From the NCBI RefSeq assembly GCF_000182925.2, contig NC_026504.1, forward strand, positions 4,030,001 to 4,094,000: a DNA stretch of 64,000 nt, given 5' to 3'. The DNA is from Neurospora crassa OR74A. Its lineage: Eukaryota; Ascomycota; Sordariomycetes; Sordariales; Sordariaceae. Of the stretch, positions 45,655 to 57,666 are shown piece by piece. The position numbers and the translations under genes were made by a program. The first letter of the stretch is position 1. The number at the start of each line of letters is the position of its first letter. The notes below the pieces were generated by a model. That model was not told where the DNA came from and made no database searches. It saw only the letters and a list, made by a program, of their open reading frames with translations.

Positions 45655-47706
45655 CTACCGGCCAAACCCAAACCATCCCCTCTTCTTGGGCTTCTCTTCC
45701 TCTTGAGTCTGCTCCTCCTGAACCTCCTCAGTCCTTTGCCGCTGCTGCTGCTTCTTGTCCCCGCCAGCAGCAATCTTCTCAGGATAATCAATATAGTTCC
45801 ACGCCACATCCAAGAAAATAGGCTTAACAGGGATGGCTTCCAAGCGGGGCGGATAAACAACAATGTTCTCCAGGTTGACCTGGCCGCTGGAGGGGTAATT
45901 GGCTAGTTGGCCGATTAGAGGTTTTCCATTGCTGCTGCTGCTTCCACTAGAAGGCTTCTTGTTCTTGTTGTGCTCGCTAATCTCCACCAGGGCGCGGGCA
46001 CGCTGGAGCTCGCCGTTGAGGAGGGAGTGCAGAGTCTGGACGTCGGCGGCAGAGACGACGATGTTGCGGGCTGGCGAGGATTCCTCGGAGGAGGAGGTGG
46101 AAGAAAGGATGGGCAGCGCGGACTCGGTTTGGGTGAGGGCGTGGCGGATGAGGGCGAGAGCGTTGGCGTCGTTGTGGGCTAGGGAGTGGGAGCGGGCGAT
46201 TGCTAGGGACCTGGGGGGTGGGCGCGTGTTAGTTACGGATGAGTAAAGAAATTTGGAAGAGGGGAGAAATGGAGGAAGGAAACAGACTTGAGAGCAGTAA
46301 AATACTGCGTAGTGGCTTGCAGACGAGTGAAGAGCTCCTGGTCGTTCGCAACACCAGGCAGCTCTGTGATGGTCTCCAGACTCTGAAGAGTGCCGTCATA
46401 CAGAACCACCTTCTCTTTTAGCTTGGCAATCTGACGGCCAGGAGCTTCCTCCTTGGGCCTCTCGGACGCCTGCTCAGCTTCCTGAGCCTTCTTTCCTCTC
46501 TTAGACAGGTCATCAAAGGTGGCGCGCGCACCGTCAAGCTCGCCAGCGAGCACCCTGTTACGGCCAATCCGCCAGCTGATCATCTCAAAATTGACGGCTG
46601 TCCTTGTGATCTGCAAGCTCTGCATGCGAGGATCGCTCTGTGTGACACCTTCTCCCCGGAGCTCGTCAATGGCCTGCTTTGTCGCATCGACAGCATCCTG
46701 GGTTGCGGCCAGAATGTCATCGTAAGCGGCGGCCTTGTCCTTGGGTGCCAGCGAGCTGGCAGAGGATAGCCTCTCGGTCAGCTTGGCCTTTGCTGTTTGA
46801 ACCGAAGCCCAGGCGACGGCAATAGAAGCGTCCTCAATCTTGACCTCCCGTGAGCGCCATGTGATGGTAGTTGGTGCTCCCTCAGCGCCAGTAACGCCCG
46901 TCATGGTCACATCGCCCTGCTCCAAAACACTAGGGTTGACAGCCTTGACACGGTCCACCAAGTCATCGTCGGCTTTGGCGAACGCCTTTTTGGCAATCGA
47001 AGGAATCGGTTGCGTACGGGGAATCTTGGCCTGGTACGCAGCATAGCGGATCGACGGGTCGATGGTATCGGTGAGGAGGTCTTTGTAGATGTCACCCTTG
47101 GTGGAGGTCGAGAGAGCACTGTAGATCATGCGGGCAACGGCGTAGCTGACGATACAATCCTCCCAGCTCTGCTTCTCAAAGTTGGCGGCACCCCTGAGCA
47201 AGGCGGCGTAGGCGCGGGCTTCGAGGATGTCGTTGGGGTTGGCGCCGCTGACTGCGTCCTGGGAAAGCACATCTGCGAGCTTCTCGGCGGTGCGGGCACC
47301 CTTTTCGAGTCTAGAAACAATATGTGACCTGGTCTTGCCGGTCATGCCCTTGGTGTCAGCAGCATGCGAAGCCTTCATGGACATGGCATGAGCCCATGTG
47401 CGCTCGGCCGTGAGAAGCGCAAGGTGGAGGTATCTGAGAGTAGCACACGAGACGAGGTTAGCAGGACGGCCGGCAAGCATTGCGCCACCACGATAAGCAC
47501 AAGAGAGAGTCGTACTCATGGTTGTCCGAGATTTGCTCAGCGGTAATCTGGGCCTTGGGGTGGAATTTGCCTCGGCTCTTGGTCGCAATGTTGAGCTTCT
47601 TGCGGGAGTTAAGAAGCTTCCTGGAGAGTTGGGCACGATACGTCGCATAGTCACCGTAGAGGAGGGCGTTCTCCCGGTGAGATACCACGAACTTTGTGAT
47701 ATCCAT
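45655..47706 (-). CDS. SRP68: Signal recognition particle subunit SRP68
   Basis: Exons 47706-47516, 47433-46288 and 46210-45655 join to 630 residues, the usual fungal SRP68 length. SRP68 forms a heterodimer with SRP72 on the S domain of 7SL RNA and takes part in cotranslational targeting to the ER. The start matches the family: MDITKFVVSHRENALLYGDY, with YRAQLSRKLLNSRKKL as the basic N-terminal RNA-binding part. Further landmarks are RTWAHAMSMKA, RLEKGARTAEKL, EARAYAALLRGA and FEKQSWEDCIVSYAVAR, and in the middle the conserved ITWRSREVKIEDASIAVAW block. The C-terminal ends in KKRGWFGFGR. Donors are gtacga and gtctgt, both weak. An in-frame ATG 66 bp upstream (47772) is less likely because family proteins begin at MDITKF. 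Confidence 0.93.
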
Positions 47707-48649
47707 GGTGTTTGTTGAGGTTGAATATGTGTAGTGTGTGTGTGTAAGTAAGGTGATGCGCTCCGGTCGCAACTAGAGGGTCCTACAGAAAAGTGTTAAG
47801 CTATGAAGCACCCGTTGCGCAACTGGGCGTAGGGCAGGTAGCTTCGATCAAAGCCGTGGTGGTATAGGTGTAAAGAGCAGTTGGAGACGGCCTCCTTGTA
47901 CGTCTGGCGGCTTGTTGAGTCTCGACGTCGAGGTTGAACCTGGAAAGTGTGGGGCGTGGGCAGCTCTCTCTAATGGAGCACCGTATGTTACTTGCCCGTG
48001 TTGTCCCCAATTGCCCCGCATGAGATGGATGGAAGCCATAGTGACCTGGCCAGCATGGAACAGCTGGCAGCAGTCGGATTTCAGTGATTGGCACCCCCGA
48101 CGAGATCTGAGATACCTACCTATAGTGTACCTAAGGGATCCACCGGACCAGGAGAGCTCACACGGCCGCCTCTGCATGGACGTTGCTGGGACAGAAGCTT
48201 TTTGGACGGCGACGCGGGCGGGCTGGGCGGGCGGCCATGTCGTAGGTGAGGAGCCCCACTTTCGCGCTGTGAAATGGTCGAATCGCGCTCAAAAATTTTG
48301 GTTGGTGCTTGCGACAGCCAAAGTCTTGTCTTTCAAGGTATTTTTTGCTGTTAGTCCCGCGAATTGTGACCGAGCAACCCGACAGCGTTGTTTTCTCTTA
48401 CCCCGATTTGGAAGCAATCCTAGCTCTCATACGACGTAGCTTTGCGAAGCTATTCCCTCCCTCCCAAACGCCCACAGACTCTATTCCAGAACGCCCATCC
48501 CGGTTCGAACATTCCCTGATCAAGGAACACAAGCCGAGACGAGCGAGGGACAAACAAAACGAGAGCGGAACATGCCCGAGAGAGACGACCAACACCTACG
48601 ACTCACACATTAACTACGCCAGCTGGCTGGGCCTCCGCCTTCCAACGCG
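47707..48649. promoter_or_regulatory. Divergent promoter region between SRP68 and the PPR gene
   Basis: 943 bp between two start codons facing away from each other. Several open frames overlap here without protein-like content. A short tg repeat lies near 47725-47750. No defined element recognised. Confidence 0.4.
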
Positions 48650-51600
48650 ATGCTGGAGAGGACGGCGGCGAGCCTCGAAACATGCAGCCTCCAGAGAGTT
48701 CTCCCCGTCGCCAGAACCTCGCTGAAGAGCCAGCGACAACTACACACAGGCTTTTGGCAACATGGCGCCTCCGACCTTGAGCTCCTCGATGCCTACCAGA
48801 CCCTCCTGCGAGACTCGACACCGACACCGACGCAGAACCTTGGTAGCTCGCAGACGACCAAGACCGAAAGCAGAATAGAGCCCATGAAGGCGTCCATGTT
48901 CTTGCTCGACTTCCTATACCCAAGTGGAACCGCCGCTCTTCTTCGGAATATTCTCCCCATTCGACTACCATCCCTCGAATCGGCGCACAAGACTCGTAGA
49001 AATGCGACGCGCTTATACAGTTCAGCGATAAATAACAACTCCGGCGCTGCGCAAGAACCGCAAGAGAAACCGCAAGCGGACGACTCGTTCATGAACGCCG
49101 ACCTTTTCGAACAGTACTGGAATGAGCAGGAGAGTGGCGTCGTCCAAGACAGGAGACCACAGAAGGTTTCCAAAAAATCTGGCCCTCGGGTACTGCGGGA
49201 GCTTCTCGAGCCGTCAGAGTTCGGTCCCATGTACGAGCAGATATGGACGGCTTACAACAAGCTCGAGCCCAAGGAGCAGGAGGATTTCAAGGGCGATGTC
49301 ATGGTCAACTTTGCGCAGTCTGGTCGGTCGGTTGATGCTTGGAGGATCCGAGAGCTGTTCGCCACCGTGCCTGTTGAGCGGTGGACAGAATCCATAATCC
49401 AAGCCGCTATCAAGGCCGAACTTGCCTTGGACGACGTGGACAATGCAAAGGTGCTGTTTTCCGATGCCCTCAAGAAGAGGGGTCTTCATCAAGGACTTGA
49501 CGATATCATGGCACACGCGTTTGACACCTCTTCGTGGCAGCTGGCCTTGGACGTTTGGAAGTTATTTAGCAACTTCAAGGGCTCTGAAAAGCTTACTGTC
49601 GAATTCAAGACATTGGCTTCCGTGCCTGGCTTCCGGGATAAGCTAGCCGAGTTTGTCGAATATGTTGCGCCGAAGGTGCCAGCGACGAAGGCCAAAAAGT
49701 CCACCAAGACCAAGTCGGTCAAGACAAAGTCTCCGGCCGATACAGAGTCTGCGCCTAGCTCAGCACTTGCAGTCGATACGGAGATCGCAGATTTCGTCAG
49801 AGTCCTTGCCAACAAGTCATTACGCTTATTCTCACCCACGGACGCAGTCGTTCTTCTTCGCCATGCTGCGGATCCATCGGCATACGAGGCTTTCATCAAG
49901 CTGGCTATCGAACAGGGCAAGACCAGAGCTGCGGCGGAGGCCTACAAGAAGTATCGTCAACTACCCAAGGCCGAGGTCCGTATTTGGGTGTTGCGCGCCA
50001 TGCTCGACATCTTCTATCCTACCGACGCTGGCGGCATGGAGCTTGTCCTGAAAGATTGGTACAGCCGCTACGACGCCCTTGAGAAGCGAGTTTATCAAAA
50101 GTTCCTGGCATTTTATGCTGGCCGTGGTGATACAAAGTCGGTAACACGTCTGGCCAACGAGTACCGTAAGCACCTCCCAGCGGAAGCCGCGCGAGATATG
50201 TCACTCATCTCCAGTCTGATGCACGTGCACGCGCGCAACGGCAACCCTGAAGCGGCTCGCAAGGTGCTGGAAAACTGTTTAGAGCAGACGGGCATGGGCA
50301 AACCAAAGACTGTTCACTGGAATATCTTGCTCAATGCTTACGCAAAAGCATCGGATTACAGTGGCTGTCTCGAGGCCTTTGAGCGTTTGGACGAGGTTGG
50401 AAAGCCGGACTCCTATTCCTATGGAACTTTGATGGGTATGGCTGCTGTGCGTGGTGACCTCTCGTTTGCTTTGGTGCTCTTCAACGCCGCGAAGGCTGAC
50501 GGCATCAGGCCTGATGTGGGAATGGTGGACAGCTTGATTGAAGCTTACTGCCAGAACGACCGATTCCGTGAGGCCGAGGTCATTGTGAAGCAGACTGTGA
50601 AGAAGGGCACACTTCCCGGCAAGTATACGGTTCTCTTTAACACCCTTCTCAATCACCACGCCAGGAGGCGAGACCTCAAGGGGTTGTATAACCTCGTGGA
50701 ATACATGCACGAGAACAAGATTCCCAGCGACAATGAGACCTATAGCCATCTCTTGTACGGCTTGATGTACTGCAGACAGTCGCATCACGCGCTGAACCTT
50801 TTGCGGGCTTCCGAGAAGGACAATCTTTTCAAGCCCGCACCTGAACACTACGTTCTCCTTATGGCCTCCTTCATTCACAGTCGTGAACCACATATGGCCC
50901 TTAAACTCAACGAGATATTGTCCAAGCGTCAAGAACCCGAGATGGCCGAGCGGACCACTCGTGTCATCGACGCCTTGGGCAGATGGCAGCAGCTCCCCGG
51001 CCACCAAAGGTGGCAAAAGGATCAAAAGTACTACATTACAAAGGCCATCAACCTGTTCAAGCAGACCCTGCAGAAGACTGGAAAGGGTCAGCAAGAGGCT
51101 CCTCGCCCCGTAGTGAACCAATTCGCCCACGTCTTGTTCATCTTGACGCAGATCCGGGATTTCGGCACCATCGAAGAAATCATGGATCTATACACCACCC
51201 AATTCCCATCTGCAAAGGAGCCCAGTAACTTGCCCATCCGCCTGCTCAACAATATGATGCTCGCCGACTATCATGAGCGCAAGTTCGACCGAGTCAGAGA
51301 GATCTGGAATCACGTTCTCAGAAAGACGACATTACAAGCCTTCGGTGAAGTCGCCGAGGAGCCACGGGAGATGGGTGCTGAGGGTGCGGAAACACCAGCT
51401 CAACAACTTGTCGGCCCTTACAAGTGGATCCTGTGCGACCCCATCAAGACGATGCAGCGCGTCTTTTACGACGAGAACGACGCCGACGGGCTTATGGCAT
51501 TCGTCAAGGACGTCCGCAGCCGTGGCTTCGAGCTCGACAGCAAGAATTGGAACTACTACGTCCAATCGCTTGCGCGCATGAACCGTTACCGCGAGGCCTT

Positions 51601-52060
51601 CGGCGAGTGCGAAGCGCGTCTCATGCCCAACTGGACAGGCTGGTACCGGGTTCGCGCGCGGTCTGCCATGAAGAACCAGCTGCCGCTCGAGCTCCGTCGT
51701 CTGGGCTCGTTCCCTCAGCGCCCAAGACCCATCTCGCACACCTTGATCATCATGGCCAAGAAGTACATGGACTTGGAGAACTTGGCCAACTGGCAGAAGG
51801 AGGCAGCCAATCAGCTGGAGTGGGTAAATGCGGAGTGCCCGCTTACCATCAAGGCCGTCAAGACCATGATCAGAGCGGACTCGGACTTGGAGAAGAGCGT
51901 CTTCAACGAGACTGAGGACGTGCTGGCGACAGAAGAGGGGTACGCTGAGAGATATGAAGACGAGGAGAACTGGTCAGAGATGGCGGAGGGGGAGTTGAGG
52001 GAGACGGCGAAGAGAGAGCAGGCGTTTGCGAACCAGCTCATGTCGAAACGTATTGTATAA
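48650..52060 (+). CDS. cya-5: Mitochondrial PPR protein, CYA-5/PET309 type
   Basis: An intronless frame of 1136 residues. The N-terminus (MLERTAASLETCSLQRVLPV) is Arg/Ser-rich, consistent with mitochondrial import. Tandem pentatricopeptide repeats are clearest at about residues 550-720: VHWNILLNAYAKASDYSGCL, SYGTLMGMAAVRGDLSFALV, MVDSLIEAYCQNDRFREAEV, LFNTLLNHHARRRDLKGLYN and TYSHLLYGLMYCRQSHHALN, with 34-36-residue spacing. A second helical-repeat region follows to about residue 1050 and an acidic tail ends the protein. Length and sequence fit Neurospora CYA-5, needed after transcription for expression of mitochondrial COX1 and related to yeast Pet309. The identity rests on recalled resemblance, so another large mitochondrial PPR protein is possible. 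The first ATG of the frame is used; upstream stop codons support it. Confidence 0.85.
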   Translation: MLERTAASLETCSLQRVLPVARTSLKSQRQLHTGFWQHGASDLELLDAYQTLLRDSTPTPTQNLGSSQTTKTESRIEPMKASMFLLDFLYPSGTAALLRNILPIRLPSLESAHKTRRNATRLYSSAINNNSGAAQEPQEKPQADDSFMNADLFEQYWNEQESGVVQDRRPQKVSKKSGPRVLRELLEPSEFGPMYEQIWTAYNKLEPKEQEDFKGDVMVNFAQSGRSVDAWRIRELFATVPVERWTESIIQAAIKAELALDDVDNAKVLFSDALKKRGLHQGLDDIMAHAFDTSSWQLALDVWKLFSNFKGSEKLTVEFKTLASVPGFRDKLAEFVEYVAPKVPATKAKKSTKTKSVKTKSPADTESAPSSALAVDTEIADFVRVLANKSLRLFSPTDAVVLLRHAADPSAYEAFIKLAIEQGKTRAAAEAYKKYRQLPKAEVRIWVLRAMLDIFYPTDAGGMELVLKDWYSRYDALEKRVYQKFLAFYAGRGDTKSVTRLANEYRKHLPAEAARDMSLISSLMHVHARNGNPEAARKVLENCLEQTGMGKPKTVHWNILLNAYAKASDYSGCLEAFERLDEVGKPDSYSYGTLMGMAAVRGDLSFALVLFNAAKADGIRPDVGMVDSLIEAYCQNDRFREAEVIVKQTVKKGTLPGKYTVLFNTLLNHHARRRDLKGLYNLVEYMHENKIPSDNETYSHLLYGLMYCRQSHHALNLLRASEKDNLFKPAPEHYVLLMASFIHSREPHMALKLNEILSKRQEPEMAERTTRVIDALGRWQQLPGHQRWQKDQKYYITKAINLFKQTLQKTGKGQQEAPRPVVNQFAHVLFILTQIRDFGTIEEIMDLYTTQFPSAKEPSNLPIRLLNNMMLADYHERKFDRVREIWNHVLRKTTLQAFGEVAEEPREMGAEGAETPAQQLVGPYKWILCDPIKTMQRVFYDENDADGLMAFVKDVRSRGFELDSKNWNYYVQSLARMNRYREAFGECEARLMPNWTGWYRVRARSAMKNQLPLELRRLGSFPQRPRPISHTLIIMAKKYMDLENLANWQKEAANQLEWVNAECPLTIKAVKTMIRADSDLEKSVFNETEDVLATEEGYAERYEDEENWSEMAEGELRETAKREQAFANQLMSKRIV

Positions 52061-52593
52061 ACAGACACTTACCTTGTATAAAGATCTTTGAAGAAGTTGA
52101 GCATGGGACGGAGTATCGATATCACGGGCTTGAACTTTTTTTGCATAATTGCTTGGCCTGCATGGTTATCTTGTTGTTTGGGATATGGGCGATGAAGTAC
52201 ATAGACTATTGGCTCTGGTAGAAAAATGGGATGGGCAGGAAAAGTGCATGGCCGGCTAGAAAAAGCCTTTAGTAGGGCACGGAGTCAGACGTGTTATTGA
52301 GGTAGAGGCACTGGGTGAAGTGCTTGGAAGGTCATCTTCTAACTGGACAAGATATAACATGGCGAACAAGTAAAGCAAAGTGAACATGGGCAATATGGTA
52401 CATGGTTATTTCATGCTACCATGCTAATTAGGGGTTCGTTTTTCCTATCTATGACATGATATGCTTTTCCCTCTTCGTTTCTTGTCTAGTTCCACCATCT
52501 GCCATCTCCTCCTCATGTCTATCAGAAGTACGAAAAGCAAGACTGAAAACGAAACGAGACCGTTCACAACAGTACGTAATTAAGGTGACCTCT
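52061..52593. other. Convergent intergenic region
   Basis: 3' ends of the PPR gene and the hydrolase gene. The open frame on + at 52456-52881 mostly overlaps the hydrolase and is rejected. Nothing else recognisable. Confidence 0.5.
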
Positions 52594-53626
52594 CTACTGC
52601 TCCTCGCTCTCCAAACCATCAACCTTCCTCCTCAACTTCTCCATCAATTCCGCCATCCTCATCGAACACTCCGTCGTCCTCGGCAACTCATGCCCGCCCC
52701 CATGATCAAACCTCTCGTTCATCCCGCCCTCAAACATCTGCGCCAGCTGGACACTGGCCGGCCACCTGGGATCTTTCCCGCCATACACATGCACAGTCGG
52801 CACGATCTCTCCCAGATTCCCCACCGCCATCCGCATTCTTTCGTCGGTAAAGTCCAACCCAAAGACATCTTCGGGATCTAACTCTGAAGTCGGATCATGC
52901 ACCAAATCCCCGACCTCATCCCACAGCCCCTCCCCGCGTTTGATCGTATCAGGATTATCCGCCTTGAACTTCAATTGCTCCGTACGCTTGTGAAGCAAGG
53001 CAGCGGTGGCATGATGCACCTCCCACGCCTTCTCCGTCACGTCCACTCCCAGGTCTTGCAGGACATGGAGGCTAGGGCCGCCGCAGATGAACATGGCGCC
53101 CTTGAACGGCAACTCGAATTTCTCACCAGCTGATGGTCGGGTCAGCATGTGTTCTTGGTAGCGGTAGAGGATGTAGGACATGAGCAAGGTGCAGCCCTGG
53201 GAGAAACACATGACGAGGTCGAAGGGACCTTCTTCGGACGAAAGAAGTTCTTCCAGATGGTCGTGCGGGGTCCGGATCTCAGAGATGTTGGAGGATGAAA
53301 CCGGCCACCAGCCGTAGAATTTGGGGACATTATTCCAAATGCTGTCGACGCCGACGGTCGGGGCCGAAGGTAGGGGTGCGTTGGGGAAGGTGAAGGTATA
53401 TGTTTCTTTGGGGAGTTTGAAGCGGAATGCGGCTGTTTGGGTTGATTGTGTGTTAGAGTTAGTTGGTACAGGTGGTGAAGAGGAAGGGAATGGGGAGAAA
53501 AGAGGAGGAAGAGGAGGAGGAAAACTCGCCTGTCTGTGATCGAAAGATTTCACCGCTGGTGCCGTAGCCGTGGAGGGCTAAGACCCGGGTCATCTTAGGC
53601 TTTTCTTCCTGCATTACGGAACCCAT
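52594..53626 (-). CDS. FSH-type (DUF341) serine hydrolase
   Basis: Exons 53626-53530 and 53432-52594 give 311 residues. The family is the alpha/beta hydrolases related to yeast Fsh1-3 and human OVCA2; substrates are unknown, presumably esters. N-terminal MTRVLALHGYGTSGEIFRSQ is the first strand and oxyanion loop. The nucleophile sits in CFSQG (Ser about 110), the acid is in YGGKDPR (Asp about 253) and the base in DHGGGHELP (His about 280). The intron joins only in frame if the donor is gcgagt, a GC-AG intron (gc at 53529-53528). An insert between about 165 and 225 is longer than in minimal members. Start choice among three early ATGs (53626, MQEE, MTRV) is open. Confidence 0.88.
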
Positions 53627-54836
53627 AGTGCCAAATGCTATAACTTGCGTCTAAATCTTCTTGTGTTGGTTTGTGTCTAGCTTCGGGGCTGAATTCTTAT
53701 CGCTGTAAATCCAAGTTAAATGGCGAGATGGGAGGATGGAAATAAATGTATGAAGAGAGGAGTGTGAGAACCAAAGAAGCGAGATGATGCAGTCCTTCGT
53801 TAGAACTTCACTTGAGAAGAAAAAGCAGGAACAAGAATTTCTCAAGCTAACTTGAGAGCCACAACGTTTAATATGTTTTGGCGGGAAAGCATCATCCAAC
53901 TTTTATCTTGTTTACTTTGGGGACTGCAGTCCACGTTCCTGCTATCACAACTCGGTACTCCGGGGATTCGTTGGAGGAAGTCCGATGGGTGAGCGTAAGA
54001 TCGAGCTCGCCTGGAACGGTTTCCGAGCTGAGCGTAAGAGGTACGGCTGGTCCAGACCGAAAAGTTTCCGAGTGTCAATGGCGCCTTCTCTGCTCATTGG
54101 TTCCAGTCAACCTTGATTTGTCGTCACGTTGAGGTGGAAAGTGGGAGAAGATGATTCTTTAAAGTTTCTAATCCTTCTGCATCAACATGTCGATCCCGCA
54201 TCGCGTACTTGAGCCGATTAGTTGCAGGTCTGCAGCTGTAAAACTATTATCGATTTTGTCTCAGATCTGACTCTGCTATGAGGTACTTCAGCTGAATACA
54301 AAGAAGCCACCAATAAAACCATTGCACACACGCACATTGCTCTTACTTCACGCCATTCCATGCATACGTCCCATGCCATGATTGAATGCCAGGGTTGCTT
54401 TCGCATGTTAGTTGAGTCTTGGATGGCAGGAAGCTGCAGTCTACAGCTGGATGCTGTGTAACAGGAAGGAATGATTGCATATGTATTTAAAATGTTGACA
54501 TTGTTCTGACAGAAAACGCCCTGTTTTTGATGGTGCTTTTCCCCAGCAGTTCAATTCTAGTTAAATGCTCAAATGCCCTCCTTGTCACCAACTTATTCTC
54601 ACATGTTTCGGGTACGTTAGCCCATCGGCTTGTCATATTCTGCATTGCTGATCTCCTCACGGTCATGTTGATCGGTAAGCATCCCGATCGGAACTATATC
54701 TGATACCTGGCCCGTCCGATCGGAATGCGAATTTTGTGTTGTCTTCGAGAAACTCATCTCCTCGGATGGATACTCTACATTAACCGCATCGTGGGGAGAT
54801 ATCAGTTGAACAACCTAACCAATCACTCCTTCTCTT
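53627..54836. other. Intergenic region
   Basis: 1.2 kb upstream of the hydrolase and downstream of the basic-repeat gene, both on -. Open frames up to 115 codons overlap and lack protein-like features. The stretch 54855-55080 is strongly pyrimidine-rich on + because it encodes the Arg/Lys/Glu-rich tail of the next gene on -. Confidence 0.5.
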
Positions 54837-56277
54837 CTACCTTCTCCTACCACGAACAATTTCCTCCCTCCCCCTCCCCCTCTCCCTCGTCCTTTCCCTT
54901 CTTCTTTCCTCTACACTGGTGTCTCTCTCCCTCTCCTCACGACTCGCCCTTCTTCCCCTCTCACTACTCTTCCCCGCCTTTTCTTTCTTCCCACCCGTTC
55001 CCTTTCCACCATCGGCATTCCCCTTCTCCCATTTATCGTAATCCCTCACCATCCCCTTTGCAACTCTCTTGACACTTTCCTTCCTCCCACTCCGCCCCCC
55101 TTTCTGTCGCCCTTCCCCCTTTTCATCCCCACCACCACCACCAGCCAACCCTTCCTCCAAGATCCCTCCCACCAACCCCGCCACCCCCCTCTGCACCACC
55201 TGCTTGACCACATGATGTCTCAGCCCGCCCTTTCGCATCAGCTTCGGATGGCGCCTCTGCTCATGCTCAATCAACCCGTCCACGACCGCGGCGCCGAGAG
55301 CTGCTGCAGCGATTTTGGAGCCTGATTGTGCGGAAAAAAGCGGGGTGGAGGGCGAGTCCTTGCGGAGCTTGAGAGCCGTGGCGGCGCCGGCTTCGAGAGC
55401 GCGGGAGGCGGCTTTGAGGAGGGAGGCAGTCTTGGGGGAGGATTTGAGGGTTGCGAGGTTGAGGGAGGGACGGCGGGAAGTGGATGGGGGGTTGGGAGTG
55501 TGCGCGGCGGTGGTAGGATCGGGGGTAGTTGTTGTGGTATGTGTCTTCTTCCCGCTCGTCGTCGGTGTAGTTGAGGTGGTGATAGGGTGTTGTGCGGGAC
55601 CTTGGACGTGGACAGGGATAGTAAGCGTCGTGAATAACTGAACCTCTATGTGGAGGTGTTGGTGACCGGTTGATGCGGCGTCGGCGGGTGCGAGGAGAGA
55701 TAGCTGTTTCGGAGTCTGATGTTTCATGATCTGGTTCCCGCCTCGGTTTTGATCGTATGGATTCTCTTCCGTGATGGCCTGTTCCGTGGTCTGATCGCAC
55801 TGACTGCCGACGACTTCGATCCACTGGTGAGCGTGTACGCAGCGAGAGAGTACCAATAGTGGATGGTCGTCTTGTTCTGCCTCGTGAACGAGTAGAGCGT
55901 GCATCTTCATCATTTCCGTCTTTACGTTTTATTGGCATGGCATCCCCTGCCTCCAGGTCCAAATCCCATTGATTCTTTTCTTCATCCTTGTCCCCGTTCG
56001 GATCAGGAGGGTGTGTGAGGTAATAAACATCCCGGGGGTCGTATTCCGATTCCGGATCATCTTTATGGTCTTCATCTATGGCCGAGAAGCGTGAATCGCT
56101 GATGATTGATGTACTTCTTTGGCTCTCTCTTCGGCGATGTCTCAACGCCGGGGAGGACTGTCGCCGGTGACTTCGATAACTCTTCCCGTCACCGTGTCGA
56201 GCACTTCTCTCTGAACGAGAACGGTGGGCGGGATCGGGAGGACAGGACTCGCTTGGTCGTTTTGTGAAACGATGCAT
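54837..56277 (-). CDS. Arg/Ser-rich hypothetical protein with an apparent +1 frameshift
   Basis: Two overlapping frames appear to be one gene of about 479 codons. Frame 1 (from ATG 56277) encodes a charged Arg/Ser/His-rich part: MHRFTKRPSESCPP, then RSRSERSARHGD and AISPRTRRRRINRSPTPPH. It loses sense after AHSQPP near 55490. Frame 2 continues from there as RRPSLNLATLKSSPKTASLL, then a better-conserved-looking Ala/Gly helix region (SKIAAAALGAAVVDGLIEHE, VVKQVVQRGVAGLVGGIL) and a Lys/Arg/Glu-rich tail to TAG at 54839-54837. No usable splice pair links them. One C too many in the six-C run at 55486-55491 would explain the switch. The Ala/Gly segment resembles those of fungal disordered proteins of unknown role; I assign no function. 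Confidence 0.6.
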
Positions 56278-57666
56278 TTTTGAGGGTGGCTGTAGCCGAA
56301 CGACGTATTGATATACAGAGTTCTGTAGATACCTTTACTGAGAGTGGTGAGTATGTTTTATTTGAGTTTAAGAACGAGAATGCTCCGGGTGAAAGACGGC
56401 CATAGCCTAGGTAGATATAAATAGAAACCGAGGGTGTAACTGAGGTATTGTCGTACCAAGTCAACGACGGATTCGTTTCAAGGCAAGGTCTGTCGGATCA
56501 CCGTGTTGTTATCAGTTCTATGAAGAGCTTTGCCAAGTCACAGAGGTCAACAACAAATTACCCTTCTTCCTTCCCTCATCAACCCAAGCAGCCCTCCTAG
56601 AGACCGACCATGGCTTTATGTACCTGCAGTAGCTGAGCACAAGTCGGGCATCCATCCATCCGTCCATCCCTCCGTCCACCATACTACCCATCCGTCCCTC
56701 CCACCCAGATGGGGCTCCTTTGCACATTAGCATAATACCAAGAAACAACCTTTGACCAAACAGACCGGGTGCTGAGCTGGTATCTCGGCACGTCACAGTG
56801 CACATCAAGTCATATGAGAGGCAATTGGCTTGTCCCGGATGTTTGGTATAAGTGTGGTAACGCGGTAGGTTCTAGACCTTTCCTCCAGTCCCGGACTACC
56901 GAGCCCGTGTAACAGTCTTACTTGTGTACTTGTACCTCATCATCACGGCACTAGCTTTGCGATTTTGTCTCGTATTGGTCGTTTGTACCCCTGTGTGCTG
57001 GATTTTGTATGGCATGAATCGCTGTGGACGATATGATTGTGCAGTGTGGTGGTACGTATCTTTGGAAGCTCTCGTGAGGTACCTACAGACCGGTTGGAGG
57101 TGATTGATGTACTCGATATTGCGCCTAGAACAAGGATCCTCGATGTGGTTCGGCTTGCCAGCGAGCGTATCTTTACCGGTTGTTGTACAAAACAGTCAAG
57201 GTGTCTAACCAATTTCTGTTCTTGTGCGCTCTGTCAAGGTGTTTGATCGTCGTAATAGGAAGTGAAAGGCATGGACATGGAATGATGTGAGTAAGGGCTG
57301 GTCTGGTTCCACAACCGTATTGATCGAATGTTTCTCTTCGTCAATCAAAAGACACGCAGCTACTGGTAACATGTGTTCACCGTGGTCTCGTCTGTCTAAC
57401 AGTAAGTACACATGTTTGCGACGTATTGACATCACCAGAAGGCCCAAGTCCCGCTTCGTGATCTTGACCGAACCCCGGATTTTCCCGGTCTTGAACACAA
57501 CCGAGAAACTTTTTTCTTTCCCGGATCTCACCTACCCACAAGTACGACTTGTGCCAAATGTAAACTTGCGTCATCTGATACCTGATTGTAAAACAGTGAT
57601 TCATAGCGCTTCCTTTTCCCAATTTCCTTTCCATTTTTCCCCAGATGAAGGGGAAACGAGCCGTGC
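56278..57666. other. Intergenic region
   Basis: 1.4 kb between two genes on -. A tetranucleotide run (catc/cgtc types) occupies about 56648-56700. Open frames on both strands (up to 144 codons near 57287-57721) partly overlap the membrane-protein gene and are not supported. Confidence 0.5.

Noticed and set aside
48650-52060. Several 70-280-codon frames overlapping the PPR gene, on both strands
   Set aside because: All are shadows of the 1136-residue frame, which has consistent PPR spacing.
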